Shown here: piece after piece, positions 16,766 to 28,000 of the stretch
Layout of the letters: each line of letters begins with the position of its first letter
Position numbering within the stretch: position 1 is the stretch's first letter
NCBI RefSeq assembly: GCF_019083995.1
Contig: NZ_JAHRCU010000004.1
Location: forward strand, 1 to 64,000
Source of the DNA: Roseococcus sp. SDR
GTDB lineage: Bacteria > Pseudomonadota > Alphaproteobacteria > Acetobacterales > Acetobacteraceae
Direction of reading: 5' to 3'
DNA: 64,000 nt
Made by a program: the position numbers and the translations under genes
The notes under the pieces: model-generated
Database searches by the model: none
Told to the model about the DNA's origin: nothing
What the model saw: the letters and a program-made list of their open reading frames with translations, nothing else

Positions 16766-17839
16766 ATGATCAGGATGCTTCTGGCCACCGCCGCCGTCGC
16801 GCTGCTGCCCGGCCTCGCTGCCGCGCAGACCGCCACATGCTCGCATCGCGGAGCGCTGGACGACGCCTATTGCGACGAGAATCGCGACCTGGTCGCCGAT
16901 GCGCCGACCGACCCGGCGCGCCTGCGCAACCCCAGCACACTGGTCTTCGCCTATACGCCGGTCGAGGATCCCGCGCTCTACGCCAGCCAGTTCCGCCCTC
17001 TGCTGGACCACCTTACGCAATGCACCGGCAAGCGCGTGGTGTATTTCCAGGTGACCAGCAACGCCGCCCAGGTGGAGGCGATGCGCTCCGGCCGGCTGCA
17101 TATCGCGGGCTTTTCCACCGGCCCCACCGCCTTCGCCGTGAACCTCGCCGGCGCCGTTCCCTTCGCCATCAAGGGCAATGAGCGCGAGTTCGAGAGCTAC
17201 CGCGTCGTCGTCGTCACGCGCGCCAATTCCGACATCCGGACCCTGGCCGATCTGCGCGGCCGCCGCGTGGCGCATACCTCGGCCACCTCCAACTCCGGCA
17301 ATCTCGCGCCGCGCGCGCTCTTCCCGGCGCAGGGCGTGACCCCGGACACGGATTACCGCGTGCTCTTCTCAGGTGGGCATGACCGCTCGGTGATGGGCGT
17401 GAATGCCGGCGATTTCGACGCCGCACCCGTGGCGAGCGACGTCTACAACCGCATGATCGCACGTGGGCAGGTCCAGGCCGCCAATCTTCGCACCATCTGG
17501 CAGAGCGACCCCTTCCCGACGAGCAGCTTCGCCCTGGCTCATGACCTGCAGCCGGAACTGGCCGCCCGCATCCGCCAGTGCTTCTACGATTTCCGCTTCC
17601 CGGCCTCGATGTCACGTGACCTGGGCGGAAATGACCGCTTCTGGCCTGCCACCTACCAGGCGCAATGGGCCCCCGTGCGTGCCGTTGCCGACGCGGTGAA
17701 CGCGCCCTACACGCGCGCCGCCTTCGACCAGGAGAGCCGCCGCGAGCTGGAGGCCGAGGCCCGCCGCCGCGCGGCGCAGCAGCAGCCCGCGGCGCCGGCC
17801 GCTCCGGCGGCGCCGGCCCCGGCTGCCCGCCCCCAGTGA
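16766..17839 (+). CDS. phnD: Phosphonate ABC transporter substrate-binding protein PhnD
   Basis: A 357-residue periplasmic binding protein with signal peptide [21 protein letters not shown]. Family features include [56 protein letters not shown] and an [10 protein letters not shown] element. It should capture phosphonates or related phosphorus compounds for the PhnC-PhnE1-PhnE2 permease. The last ~25 residues form an unusual Ala/Pro/Gln-rich tail after the normal end of the fold. It is first in a tightly overlapped operon; phnC begins on a GTG inside its stop region. Confidence 0.92.
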   Translation: MIRMLLATAAVALLPGLAAAQTATCSHRGALDDAYCDENRDLVADAPTDPARLRNPSTLVFAYTPVEDPALYASQFRPLLDHLTQCTGKRVVYFQVTSNAAQVEAMRSGRLHIAGFSTGPTAFAVNLAGAVPFAIKGNEREFESYRVVVVTRANSDIRTLADLRGRRVAHTSATSNSGNLAPRALFPAQGVTPDTDYRVLFSGGHDRSVMGVNAGDFDAAPVASDVYNRMIARGQVQAANLRTIWQSDPFPTSSFALAHDLQPELAARIRQCFYDFRFPASMSRDLGGNDRFWPATYQAQWAPVRAVADAVNAPYTRAAFDQESRRELEAEARRRAAQQQPAAPAAPAAPAPAARPQ

Positions 17840-18618
17840 GCGCTACGCCCATCCTGAAGAGCAGTGGGCCGATCCTGCGGATCGAGGGGCTGGAGAAATC
17901 CTATACCCCTGGAAAGCCGGTCCTGCGGGGCATCAACCTCGAGATCGGCGCGCAGGGCATCACCGCCATCATCGGACCCTCCGGCACCGGCAAGTCCACG
18001 CTGCTGCGCTGCATCAACCGGCTGGTGGAGCCCACCGCCGGCGCCATCCTCATGGGCGAGGAGGATCTGGCGAAGCTGCGCGGTGCGGCCCTGCGCCAGG
18101 CGCGGCGGCGCATCGGCATGGTCTTCCAGGAGTATAACCTGGTCGAGCGCCTGACCGTCATGGAGAACGTGCTGACAGGTCGCCTCGGCTATGTGCCGCT
18201 CTGGCGCGCCTGGCTGCGCAAATACCCACAGGACGACATTGACCGCGCCTTCGCCCTGCTCGACGCGGTGGGCCTTCCCGAACAGGCGACGCGCCGCGCC
18301 GACGCGCTCTCGGGGGGCCAGCGCCAACGCGTGGGAATCGCGCGCGCGCTGATGCAGTCGCCTGCGCTGCTGCTGGCCGATGAGCCCACCTCCTCGCTCG
18401 ACCCCAAGACGGCCGTCGAGGTGATGGAGCTCATGGCGCGGCTGACCGGCGAGGCCGGCGTTCCCGTCATCGTGAACATCCACAATGTGGACCTGGCCAA
18501 GCGCTTCGCCATCCGCATCATCGGCATGACGGGCGGCGCCGTGGTCTTCGACGGCCCGCCCGAGGCGCTCGAGAGTCATCACCTCCGCGAGATCTACGGC
18601 GGCGAGGACTGGCTGTGA
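17836..18618 (+). CDS. phnC: Phosphonate ABC transporter ATPase PhnC
   Basis: A 260-residue ABC ATPase with Walker [10 protein letters not shown], signature [13 protein letters not shown] and Walker [13 protein letters not shown]. The [11 protein letters not shown] and [24 protein letters not shown] segments are characteristic of PhnC. Start is assigned to GTG at 17836, which overlaps the phnD stop as GTGA; the frame upstream of this codes for low-complexity residues antisense in character. The next gene also begins with GTG overlapping this stop. Confidence 0.93.
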   Translation: MSATPILKSSGPILRIEGLEKSYTPGKPVLRGINLEIGAQGITAIIGPSGTGKSTLLRCINRLVEPTAGAILMGEEDLAKLRGAALRQARRRIGMVFQEYNLVERLTVMENVLTGRLGYVPLWRAWLRKYPQDDIDRAFALLDAVGLPEQATRRADALSGGQRQRVGIARALMQSPALLLADEPTSSLDPKTAVEVMELMARLTGEAGVPVIVNIHNVDLAKRFAIRIIGMTGGAVVFDGPPEALESHHLREIYGGEDWL

Positions 18619-19385
18619 CGCGCAACCCCTTCCCCGCCAATTGGCCGCTGCGCATCGGCGGCCTCATCGGCCTCACCTATATCATCTATGCCAGCGCGCA
18701 GCTCGGCATCACGGGCGAGCGGCTGCTGCACGGGTTTGGCGAGGCCCAGCGCTTCCTGGCGCGGATGTTCCCGCCCAATTTCGAACGCTGGGGCCTTCTG
18801 GTGGAAGGCATGCTGGAGAGCCTGCAGATCGCCGTCCTGTCCACCGCCATCGGCATCGTGCTCTCCCTGCCGCTGGGGCTGATGGCGGCGCGGAACCTCT
18901 CCCCCGTCTGGCTTGCCGCCCCCACGCGCGGCTTCATCGCCGTGTGCCGTTCGCTGCACTATGTCATCGTCGCCATCATCTTCGTGAAGGCGCTGGGATT
19001 CGGCGCGCTGGCTGGTGTCGCCGCGCTCACGGTCGCCTCCATCGGCTTCATCGCCAAGCTCTTCGCCGAGGCCATCGAGGAGATCAGCATGAAGCAGGTG
19101 GAGGCGGTGCGCGCCTCGGGCGCCTCGCCGGCGGGCGTGCTGATCTATGGCGTGGTACCGCAGGTGGCCTCGCGCTTCATCGGCTTCTGCATCTATCTGC
19201 TGGATTCCAACCTGCGCAATTCCACGCTTGTCGGCATCGTGGGTGCCGGCGGCATCGGCGGCACGCTCTTCGCGGCCTTCAAGCGCTTCGACTATGACTT
19301 CGTCTGCGCCATCCTGATCGCCATCATCGCGCTGATCTTCCTGGCCGAGGTGATCTCCGGCCGCATCCGGGCGGCGCTGCGATGA
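18615..19385 (+). CDS. phnE: Phosphonate ABC transporter permease PhnE (first)
   Basis: A 256-residue inner-membrane permease with about five to six hydrophobic segments. The binding-protein-dependent permease EAA loop is seen as [33 protein letters not shown]. Start is a GTG overlapping the phnC stop by 4 bp. It pairs with the second PhnE encoded immediately downstream, a common two-subunit arrangement of phnDCE1E2 systems. Confidence 0.93.
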   Translation: MTRNPFPANWPLRIGGLIGLTYIIYASAQLGITGERLLHGFGEAQRFLARMFPPNFERWGLLVEGMLESLQIAVLSTAIGIVLSLPLGLMAARNLSPVWLAAPTRGFIAVCRSLHYVIVAIIFVKALGFGALAGVAALTVASIGFIAKLFAEAIEEISMKQVEAVRASGASPAGVLIYGVVPQVASRFIGFCIYLLDSNLRNSTLVGIVGAGGIGGTLFAAFKRFDYDFVCAILIAIIALIFLAEVISGRIRAALR

Positions 19386-20188
19386 GTGCGACGCTGCCCC
19401 TGCACCGGGAATGGGTGCGCCACAGCTTTGGCGAGCGCCTGCTTCGCTATTTTCTCTGGCTGGCCGCCATCGCCTCGCTGGTCTGGGCAGTGCGCTCCAT
19501 CGAGATCATCCCGGAATTCCTGGCCGATGCGCCGGAGCAGATGGCGGATCTGCTGATCCGCATGTGGCCGCCCGACCTTGGCCACTACTACCCCTCCGTC
19601 CATGCGGCGATGATCGAGACCCTGCACATCGCGAGCCTCGGCACGGTGCTGGGTGTGGCGCTTGCCATCCCGATCGCGCTGCTGGCGGCGCGCAACATCT
19701 GCCGCAACGTGCTGCTCAACGCTGTCGCGCAGTTCCTGCTGGTCTCGTCCCGCAGCGTGAACAGCCTGGTCTGGGCGCTGATCTTCGTCGCCGTCTTCGG
19801 CCCCGGCCCGGCCGCCGGCACCTTCGCCATCGCCTTCCGCTCCATCGGCTTCGTCGGCAAGCTGCTGGCCGAGGCGATCGAGGAAGCGGCCCCTGGCCCG
19901 GTCGAGGCGCTGGAGGCCAGCGGCGCGCCCTGGGGCCACCGCATGCTCAAGGGCATCTGGCCGCAGGTGCAGCCCGCCTTCTGGGGCATCGCGCTGTTCC
20001 GCTGGGACATCAACGTGCGCGAATCCGCGGTGCTGGGCCTGGTCGGCGCGGGCGGCATCGGCGTCGTGCTGGATGACGCGATCAACTTCTTCCAATGGGA
20101 GAGGGTCGCCACCATCTTGCTGGCTATCCTTGCGGTGGTCGTGGTGGCGGAGATTCTTGTCACGCGCATCCGCGCCAAGCTGATCTGA
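19382..20188 (+). CDS. phnE: Phosphonate ABC transporter permease PhnE (second)
   Basis: A 268-residue permease paralogous to the preceding gene, with EAIEEAAPGPVEALEASGAPWGHRMLKGIWPQVQP as its EAA loop and GLVGAGGIGVVLDDAINFFQW near the C-terminus. The ATG overlaps the preceding stop by 4 bp. Together the two PhnE subunits form the membrane channel powered by PhnC. glpD starts 10 bases downstream, so it is likely co-transcribed. Confidence 0.93.
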   Translation: MSATLPLHREWVRHSFGERLLRYFLWLAAIASLVWAVRSIEIIPEFLADAPEQMADLLIRMWPPDLGHYYPSVHAAMIETLHIASLGTVLGVALAIPIALLAARNICRNVLLNAVAQFLLVSSRSVNSLVWALIFVAVFGPGPAAGTFAIAFRSIGFVGKLLAEAIEEAAPGPVEALEASGAPWGHRMLKGIWPQVQPAFWGIALFRWDINVRESAVLGLVGAGGIGVVLDDAINFFQWERVATILLAILAVVVVAEILVTRIRAKLI

Positions 20189-20198
20189 CCGGGTGGCG

Positions 20199-21671
20199 AT
20201 GCAGTCTTTCGATGTTCTGGTGGTGGGGGGCGGCGTCAACGGCGCCGGCATCGCGCGTGATCTCCAGGGGCGCGGATATTCCGTGATCCTGGCCGAGCAG
20301 GGGGATCTGGCGCAGGCCACCTCCTCCGCCTCCTCCAAGCTCATCCATGGCGGGCTGCGTTACCTCGAACACTACGAGTTCCGCCTGGTGCGGGAGGCGC
20401 TGGGCGAGCGCGAGGTGCTGCTGAAGATGGCGCCGCATATCATCTGGCCGCTGCGCTTCGTGCTGCCGCACCGGCCCGAGATGCGGCCGCGCTGGATGAT
20501 CCGCGCCGGGCTGTTCCTCTATGACAACCTGGCACGCCGCGTCTCGCTCCCCGGCGCGCAAGCCTTCCAGACTGCGCAGAACCCGATGGGCGCGGCACTG
20601 AAGCCCGAGATCACCCACGCCTTCGCCTATTCGGATGCCTGGGTGGAAGACAGCCGGCTCGTCCTGCTGAACGCGCAGGACGCGGAGCGCCGGGGCGCGG
20701 ACATCCGGACCCGCACCCGGTTCGAGGAAGCGACGCGCCATGCGGACCATTGGGAGGTGACGCTCCGCGGCCCCGATGCCCAGGGACAGCGCATCCGGGT
20801 TCGCGCCATCGTGAACGCTGCGGGCCCCTGGGTGCAGCGCGCGCTGGATTCCGCCCATGCCGACAAGCCGGGGGCCGTGCGCCTCATTCGCGGCAGCCAT
20901 ATCGTGCTGCCCCGCCTCTATGAGGGGAGCCACGCCTTCATCCTGCAGAATGACGACCGCCGTGTGGTCTTCGTCATCCCCTATGAGGATGAGTTCAGCC
21001 TGATCGGCACCACCGACGTGCCGCATGAAGGCGATGCCGGCACCGCGCATTGCACGCCGGAGGAGGCCGAGTATCTCTGCGCCGCCGTCTCCCGCCAGTT
21101 TCGCCGGCAGATCACACCAGCCGATATCGTGTGGTCTTACTCAGGCGTGCGCCCGCTGTTTGACGATGGCGCGGATGACCCCTCCGCCGTCACGCGCGAC
21201 TATGTGCTGAAGCTCGATCACAGCGCGGCGCCGTTGCTCAGCGTCTATGGCGGCAAGATCACCACCTTCCGCCGCCTGGCGGAGGAAGCCGCGGGCCAGG
21301 TCGCAAAGGCGCTCGGCCGCGAGGGAACGCCTTGGACGGCGGGCGCCACCCTCCCCGGCGGGGATCTGGGCGGCATGACGCGCGAGGCCTTCGCGGCCGA
21401 GATGGCACGTGCCCTGCCCTTCCTGGACCCTGCCTCCATCCCGCGCCTGGTGCGCACCCATGGCGGCGACCTGCCGCGCGTCTTCGAAGGTGGCGCGGCG
21501 GGGCAGAGCCTGGGCGCCGGCTTCACCGAGGTTGAACTCGACTGGATGCGCCGCCAGGAATGGGCGCGCTCGGCCGAGGATGTGCTCTGGCGCCGCACCA
21601 AGCTCGGCCTGCATATGAGTGCTGAAGAGCGCGCCGGGGTTGCCGCGCGCTTCGAAGGCGCAGCGGCTTAA
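20199..21671 (+). CDS. glpD: Aerobic glycerol-3-phosphate dehydrogenase
   Basis: A 490-residue FAD-dependent GlpD, which oxidises glycerol 3-phosphate to dihydroxyacetone phosphate and passes electrons to quinone. The FAD-binding motif VVGGGVNGAGIARDL is at the N-terminus, with SSKLIHGGLRYLEHYEFRLV, IGTTDVPHEGD and SVYGGKITTFRRLAEEA later. ATG at 20199 is chosen over a GTG two codons upstream. It follows phnE2 closely, which suggests the transporter may also bring in glycerophosphoryl compounds. Its TAA overlaps the TAA of the convergent transglutaminase gene. Confidence 0.93.
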   Translation: MQSFDVLVVGGGVNGAGIARDLQGRGYSVILAEQGDLAQATSSASSKLIHGGLRYLEHYEFRLVREALGEREVLLKMAPHIIWPLRFVLPHRPEMRPRWMIRAGLFLYDNLARRVSLPGAQAFQTAQNPMGAALKPEITHAFAYSDAWVEDSRLVLLNAQDAERRGADIRTRTRFEEATRHADHWEVTLRGPDAQGQRIRVRAIVNAAGPWVQRALDSAHADKPGAVRLIRGSHIVLPRLYEGSHAFILQNDDRRVVFVIPYEDEFSLIGTTDVPHEGDAGTAHCTPEEAEYLCAAVSRQFRRQITPADIVWSYSGVRPLFDDGADDPSAVTRDYVLKLDHSAAPLLSVYGGKITTFRRLAEEAAGQVAKALGREGTPWTAGATLPGGDLGGMTREAFAAEMARALPFLDPASIPRLVRTHGGDLPRVFEGGAAGQSLGAGFTEVELDWMRRQEWARSAEDVLWRRTKLGLHMSAEERAGVAARFEGAAA

Positions 21672-22543
21672 CCCTCGCCCTCGGGCTCCAGATCCACACT
21701 CACGCTCAGCCGGTGGTCGCCACCGCCGAGCAGCACGCCGCGCAGGGGCGAGATGTCGGAGAAGTCGCGTCCCCAGGCAAGGATGACGTGCTCATCCCGC
21801 ACCACGATACCGTTGGTCGGATCGAGCTGCACCCAGCCGAAGCCAGGCCCCATCCAGGCCGAGACCCAGGCATGCGACTGGTCGGCACCACGCCGCCGAA
21901 CCTGGCCGGGCGGCGGGCGGGTCCGCACATAGCCCGAGACATAGCGCGCCGGCAGGCCGAGGCCGCGCAGAGCCGCCAGCATGACCTGCGTGAAATCCTG
22001 GCACACACCCCGGCGGTCCCGCAGCACATCGGCGATGGGGGTCGTGATGCTGGTGACGCCCGCCTGGAAGACGAAATCCTGCCGCATGCGCTGGTTCAGC
22101 TCCAGCAGGCCCTCCAGCACGCGCCGGCCGGGCGGGAAGGAGGTGCGGGCATAGGCCGTGGCCTCCGGCAGCAGGGGCACATGGCGGGTCGCCTGGATGA
22201 AATCCGCCGTCTCCGCGCCCTGCGCTGCGGCCGCGACCTGTTCCCAGGGGGGGGTCTCGGCGGCTGGCGGCGGCGGGGCGAAATCCACCTCGACGAGGCT
22301 TTCCGCCGTCACCTCGAAACTGGTGTGCGGGGCGACGAGGAAGAGGCGCGTTGCGGCGTTGCCGAAATGATCGTGCGTCTCGGTGTGGTGATCGGGCCGC
22401 GGCAGGCAGGTGAGGCGGGCGGAAATCACCCGCTGGCCCGGCAGCGCCCGTGGCTTCAGATGGAGCAGATGCGCCGCCAGATCCACCGTCTGGGCGTAGC
22501 CATAGGCGGTGCGGTGTCGAAGCCAGTAGATCATCCGCCCCAT
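21668..22543 (-). CDS. Transglutaminase-like protein (bacterial N-terminal domain type)
   Basis: A 291-residue cysteine protease/transglutaminase-fold protein. The N-terminal bacterial transglutaminase-like domain contains LRHRTAYGYAQTVDLAAHLLHLKPR. The catalytic triad is Cys181 in RRGVCQDF, His224 in QSHAWV and Asp241 in QLDPTNG. An alternative ATG at codon 4 (22534) is possible. No signal peptide is seen, so it is cytoplasmic. It is the third gene of an operon with the ATP-grasp/alpha-E fusion and the DUF2126 protein, a set predicted to make or process peptide-like bonds. Confidence 0.9.
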   Translation of the reverse strand: MGRMIYWLRHRTAYGYAQTVDLAAHLLHLKPRALPGQRVISARLTCLPRPDHHTETHDHFGNAATRLFLVAPHTSFEVTAESLVEVDFAPPPPAAETPPWEQVAAAAQGAETADFIQATRHVPLLPEATAYARTSFPPGRRVLEGLLELNQRMRQDFVFQAGVTSITTPIADVLRDRRGVCQDFTQVMLAALRGLGLPARYVSGYVRTRPPPGQVRRRGADQSHAWVSAWMGPGFGWVQLDPTNGIVVRDEHVILAWGRDFSDISPLRGVLLGGGDHRLSVSVDLEPEGEG

Positions 22544-22590
22544 TCTGCCGGATGGGGGGCGATACGCCTACCGTCCCCCCGGCTGAAGCG

Positions 22591-25041
22591 TCATGCCGTA
22601 ATCACGGCCGGCTCACCCACATCCACCCCGACCGCCCGAGCGGGCGGCAGAAGCGCGAAATAGCGGCGTGAGAGTTCATCGGAGAGGGTCGCGATGTCGC
22701 CCGCCATGCCGCGCAGCAGGCGTGGCAATTCCGCGGTGGCCGCCTCCGCCTGGTCCTGCGCGGCCAGAAGGCGGGGCGTGATGCCTTCTGCTTCGGCGAA
22801 GAGCCGGCGCACCTCCCGCGCCGTCTCCGCATCACCTTCGCCCGCCAGCTCCCGCAGCGCGGTGCCGATCGCCGCCAGTTGGAAGGCGAGGCCGCGCGGG
22901 TTGGAAGGATCCGCCAGCACGAGGTCCAGCGCCGGGGCGGGCTGCAACACCGCGAGGTAGCGGCTGCGATAGGTGATGACGCTGTCGCAGAGCTCCAGCG
23001 TCAGGCGCAGCCCGGCCTCGATGCGCGCGGCCGGCGCGTCCAGCGCCATCGCCACCTCGCTCGCCACGGCCATGGCGCGCTCGATCCGGCGGCCAAGTTC
23101 GAGGAAGAGCCGCGCGCCACCGCGCACCATGTTCTCGGAGGCGATGCCGGCCACCGCATTCGCGAAGCGCAGCGACGGCAGCAGCGCCCGCGCCAGATCC
23201 GGCAACTCGGCGGGAGAATTGTCCAGCGCCTCTTCCGCCGCGCGCAGCGTCTGGGTGAGCGTCGCATGCATGTCGGCCGTCAGGCGGTCCCGCACCGACT
23301 CCACCAATGTGCCGATCGTGGCCTGGAGTTGGCGGACCGCAGGGCGGCTGGTCGCTTCCAGCGCATTGGCGAGGGAGGCGAGGTTGCCGGCGCTCGGCCG
23401 CGCCTCCTCATCCAGCAGTTGCGCCTCGCGCAGGCAGGTGGCGAGGGTGCCCAGCTCGGCCAGTTCACGTGGCAGGGGCGCGCCGCGGCGGAGGCGGGTG
23501 ATGGTGGCGCGCATCAAGCGCGCCGCGCGATCCAGCCGCTCCACATAGCGGCCGAGCCAGAAGAGGTTGTCCGCGACACGCGAAGGGATTGCGCCTGCGG
23601 TGCGACGGATGGCGATGGGCGGGCCGGATTGCGCAGCGGGCCCGATGATGGCCTCCGAGGGGTCGGCTGGTACCCAGACATCCTTGCACCAGCCGCCGCC
23701 CGGCAGGCGCCCGGTGAGCTTGGCGCCAGGCGTGACGAGCCGCGCGATCCCGCCCGGCAGGACCTGCCAGCCCATCCCGTCCGAGACCGCGAACATCCGC
23801 AGGATGAAGGGCGCTGGCGTCAACGCACCGCCTTCCAGGGCGGGCGCCACCGGCAGGCACGGCATGGCGATGGCGGCAACGCCGCCCTGCCCCGGCCGCT
23901 CCAGCGACTCGGAAGCGCTGCCCTGCCCGGCCGGCCGGAAGATCCAATGGGCATGGCCCTCCGGGAGGGGCGGCAGGGCGCTGGTGGGATCTGGCAACCA
24001 ATGGGTGGGAAGACTGGGCAGTTGCAGCGCCTCGCCCAGGATGCTGGGGGCCAGGGCCTCCAGGCAGGAGGCAAGGGCGGGCGCCTCGCCCAGCGCCGCC
24101 CCGGGTGCGTTCAGCAGCGTCAGCGCCCCGTGCCGGACCGCGTCCAGCAGGCCGGGCACGCCACTGCCGGCGGGCGCCTCCGGCTGGTCCAGCGGATCGA
24201 GGGTTGCGGCATCCACGCGGGAGAGCACGACATCCACCGGCTGCAGGCCACTGAGTGTCTTGAGGAAGAGCGCCCCGCCGCGCATGGTCAGGTCCCCTGT
24301 CTCGACCAGCGCGCAGCCAAGCTCGCGCGAGAGGACGACATGCTCGAACCAATGCGGGTCGCGCGTGCCGGGCGAGAGCAGAGCGATCGCAGGGTCACCC
24401 ATGCCGTGCGGGCCAAGGCGGCTCAGCGCCTCCTGCCAGAGCTCAAAGAAGGGCGAGATGCTGCGCGGGAGCGCGGCACGCGCGATCTCCGGCATGGCGG
24501 TACCGATCAGGCGGCGATTCTCGCGCAGTTGGCCGAGACCCGACGCGAGGCCCGTGCGATCCTGCAGCACGGCCCAATGTCCATCGGCTCCGCGCACCAG
24601 ATCCACCGCATAGAGGTGGAGCAGCGGGCGGCGGGGTGGGCCCTTGCTGCGCCGCGCGGTGCGTTGGAAGGCGGGGCTGCCGAAGACGAGCTGCGCCGGG
24701 ATCTGGCCGTTGGCGAGCAGTTCCTGCGGGCCATAGAGATCGGCCAGGACCGCATCGAGCAGCCGGGCGCGCTGGATGATGCCGGCCGCCAGCGCCTCGA
24801 ATTCATCCGCAGGGATGGGCAGCGGCAGCGGGTCGAGCCGCCAGAGCGCGGCCCCGGAGGCGCCTGGCAGCAGCGAGGCGACGCCATCATCGGCCATGGC
24901 GCGCGTCAGGCGTTCGCCGCGTTCGGCGAGCCCCGCCCGCCCGAGGCTGCCGATCACGCTCATCACACCGCGCCAATGCGGGCGGATACGCCCCTCGCCG
25001 GAGACCATTTCATCGGGGCCGCCGGCGAGAAGATCAGCCAT
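22591..25041 (-). CDS. Circularly permuted ATP-grasp/alpha-E domain fusion
   Basis: An 816-residue fusion. The N-terminal ~470 residues are a circularly permuted ATP-grasp (DUF404/DUF407) domain, seen in LYGPQELLANGQIPAQLVFGSPAF, HLYAVDLVRGADGHWAVLQDRTG, ENRRLIGTAMPEI and the C-terminal end of that domain (IRRTAGAIPSRVADNLFWLGRYVERLDRAARL begins the next). The last ~310 residues are an all-helical alpha-E (DUF403) domain. Often these are two neighbouring genes; here they are fused. Predicted to form an amide bond using ATP, substrate unknown. It overlaps the upstream gene by 8 bp. Confidence 0.88.
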   Translation of the reverse strand: MADLLAGGPDEMVSGEGRIRPHWRGVMSVIGSLGRAGLAERGERLTRAMADDGVASLLPGASGAALWRLDPLPLPIPADEFEALAAGIIQRARLLDAVLADLYGPQELLANGQIPAQLVFGSPAFQRTARRSKGPPRRPLLHLYAVDLVRGADGHWAVLQDRTGLASGLGQLRENRRLIGTAMPEIARAALPRSISPFFELWQEALSRLGPHGMGDPAIALLSPGTRDPHWFEHVVLSRELGCALVETGDLTMRGGALFLKTLSGLQPVDVVLSRVDAATLDPLDQPEAPAGSGVPGLLDAVRHGALTLLNAPGAALGEAPALASCLEALAPSILGEALQLPSLPTHWLPDPTSALPPLPEGHAHWIFRPAGQGSASESLERPGQGGVAAIAMPCLPVAPALEGGALTPAPFILRMFAVSDGMGWQVLPGGIARLVTPGAKLTGRLPGGGWCKDVWVPADPSEAIIGPAAQSGPPIAIRRTAGAIPSRVADNLFWLGRYVERLDRAARLMRATITRLRRGAPLPRELAELGTLATCLREAQLLDEEARPSAGNLASLANALEATSRPAVRQLQATIGTLVESVRDRLTADMHATLTQTLRAAEEALDNSPAELPDLARALLPSLRFANAVAGIASENMVRGGARLFLELGRRIERAMAVASEVAMALDAPAARIEAGLRLTLELCDSVITYRSRYLAVLQPAPALDLVLADPSNPRGLAFQLAAIGTALRELAGEGDAETAREVRRLFAEAEGITPRLLAAQDQAEAATAELPRLLRGMAGDIATLSDELSRRYFALLPPARAVGVDVGEPAVITA

Positions 25042-28000
25042 GCGAGACGCCCTTGGCGAAGGCCCTCAGGTCCAGTGTGCAGGGATGTTCCAGGCTCGGC
25101 CGCGGCTCGGCCACCACACGGGCGCCGGGTGCATGGCCCATGGCGAAGAAACGCGAGCGGCGACGCGCCTCGGCGGCATTGGCGTTGACCGGGAAATCCT
25201 CATAGGCGCGGCCGCCGGGATGGGCCACGTGATGCGAGAGGCCGCCCAGCGAGCGGCCGGTCCAGCGGTCCTGCACATCCAGCACCAGCGGTACCTGCGC
25301 CCGCACCGAGGGGTGCAGCGCCGAGGGCGGGTCCCAGGCCTTGAAGCGGATGCCGCCCACGAATTCGCCGGCACGGCCGGTGGGCTGCAGGGGCACGGCC
25401 ACGCCGTTCGCCGCCAGGAGGAAGCGCTCCGGCACCCAGTTGGTCACGCGGGCCTGCACGCGCTCGGCGCTGCTGTCCACGTAGCGGACGGTGCCGCCGG
25501 CGGCCTGTTCCTCGCCCAGCACATGCCAGGGCTCCAGCGCCTCACGCAGCTCGAGGTTGATGCCGGAGACATTCACCTCGCCGATCTTCGGGAAGCGGAA
25601 CTCCACATGCGGCGCGAACCAGGCAGGGTCGAGCCCGAAGCCCATCTGGCTCAGCTCTTCCAGCGCGCCGTGCAGGTCCTCCCGCGCGTAATGCGGCAGC
25701 ATGAAGCGGTCATGCAGCGAGGTGCCCCAGCGCACCAACGAGCGGCGATAGGGCTGGTCCCAGAAGGCGGCCAGCGCCGAGCGCATCAGCAGCATCTGCG
25801 CCGCACTCATCTGCGCATGCGGCGGCATCTCGAAGGCACGGAACTCGACCAGGCCGCGGCGGCCGCTGGAGGAGTTCGGGTCATACATCTTGTCGATGCA
25901 GAACTCGGTCCGGTGCGTGTTGCCGGTCATGTCGGCCAGGATGTTGCGGAACAGCCGGTCGGTCATCCAGGGCGGGGGGTTCCCGCCCATGCGATCGAGT
26001 TCGCCGAAGGCGATCTCCAGCTCGCGCAGCGCATCCATCCGTGCCTCGTCCACGCGCGGGTGCTGGCTGGTGGGGCCGATGAAGAGCCCGCTGAACATGA
26101 AGCTCAGCGAGGGGTGGTTGTGCCAGAAGGAGACGAGGCTGCGCAGCAGGTCCGGCCGGCGCAGGAAGGGGCTGTCCTCGGCGCGAGAGGATCCCATCAC
26201 CACATGGTTGCCCCCGCCCGTGCCGACATGCCGGCCATCCTGCATGAACTTCTCGGTGGAGAGGCCGATCTGGCGCGCTTCCTCATAGAGCTGCTCGGTG
26301 CGCTCCACCATTTCCGGCCAGGATTCCGCCGGGTGGATATTCGCCTCGATCACGCCAGGGTCGGGCGTGATGGAGAAGTGCTGCAGGCGGGAATCCTCGG
26401 GCGGCAGGTAGCCCTCGATGAAGACCTTGCGGCCGGTCTCGGCTGCCGTCTCCTCGATGGCGGCGATCAGCTCCAGCCAATCCTCGGCCGCATAGAGCGG
26501 GGGCAGGAAGACATGGATCATGCCACCGCGCGGCTCGACGCAGAGCGCGGTGCGGACCTGGGCCGGATCGTCCATGCCCACTTCGGGTGCCGGCTGCGGC
26601 GTGGGGCGCTGGTCGGCCGGGAGCGCATAGGGGTCGCCCCCCTCGCCCGGCCTGCGGAAGCTCGCGCGGATCTGGTCGAGCAGCGGCAGTTCCGTCTCGG
26701 GCGCGAAGGGATCGCGCGGGCTGTCCAGTTCCTTCGCGAGCTCCGCCGGGTCGATCCAGGGCAGCGAATTCAGCGGCAGGCGCAGGCCCATGGGCGCATC
26801 GCCGGGCGTCAGGAAGAGCGTGTCGTCGCGGAAGAACCAGCGGCCCGATTGCCAGCGGCGCTGCCCGCCCTGGATCACGCGGCGCAGCGGCAGCACCGTG
26901 CCGGTCGGGGTCGCGAGGCCGCCGCGGAACAGGCGGGCGAAGCGCTTGCGCTCCAGCGGGTCGCGCAGCTTGCTGTCCTCGGCCACCACATTCGCGGGCA
27001 GACGGCTCTCGCGCCAGAGGTAGTAGTGGATGTCCTCATGCGCATCCGTGGCGAGTTCGGGCGGCACCTGCAGCCGCTCGGCCAGGCTCGCCGCGAAATG
27101 CGCGGCGGTCACATGGTTCGCGTCATCCGTGTCGTCGTCCGAGGCCAGCAGCGACGCATCGCGCCAGATGGGCTGGCCGTCCCGCCGCCAATGGGCGGAG
27201 AGCGCGAAGCGCGGCAGCGGCTCGCCCGGATATTGCTTGCCCTGGCCGGTGTGGATCACCGCCCCCGGCGCCCAGAGCGGGATCAGCCGGCGCAGCAGAC
27301 GCCCGGCATAGGCGCGCTTGGTGGGGCCCAGCGCATCGGTGTTCCATTCGGGCGCCTCGCGGTCGGTCGCGGCCACGAAGGTGGGCTCGCCGCCCATGGT
27401 CAGGCGCATATCCTGCCGGCGCAGCGCCTCATCCACCCGGTCGCCCGCGGCGCGGATCGCGGCCCATTGCTCATCGGTGTAGGGCTTGGTGACACGCGGC
27501 GTCTCGACGATGCGCCGGACATGCATCTCGAAGCCGAATTCAGTGTCCGCCTTCTCGACCAGGCCCGAGATGGGCGCGGCGGAAGCAGGCTCGGGCGTGG
27601 CGGCCAGCGGGATATGCCCCTCGCCCGCCATGAGGCCGGAGGTGGCGTCGAGCCCGACCCAGCCGGCACCGGGCAGATAGACCTCCGCCCAGGCATGCAA
27701 GTCAGTGAAATCGGCGGTCGGGCCTTCGGGCCCCTCGATCGGCTTCACATCGGCGACGAGCTGGATCAGGTAGCCCGAGACGAAACGCGCGGCGAAGCCC
27801 AGGTGCCGCAGCGCCTGGACCAGGAGCCACGCGCTGTCACGGCAGGAGCCCCTGCCCTCGCCCAGCGTGCGCTCGGGGTCCCAGACGCCCGGCTCCATGC
27901 GCACGATGTAGGAGATGCGCGACTGCACGAGCTGGTTGATCGAGACCAGGAAGTCCACCATCCGCGCCTTCTCGCGCGGGATCTCGGCCAGCAGCGACTT

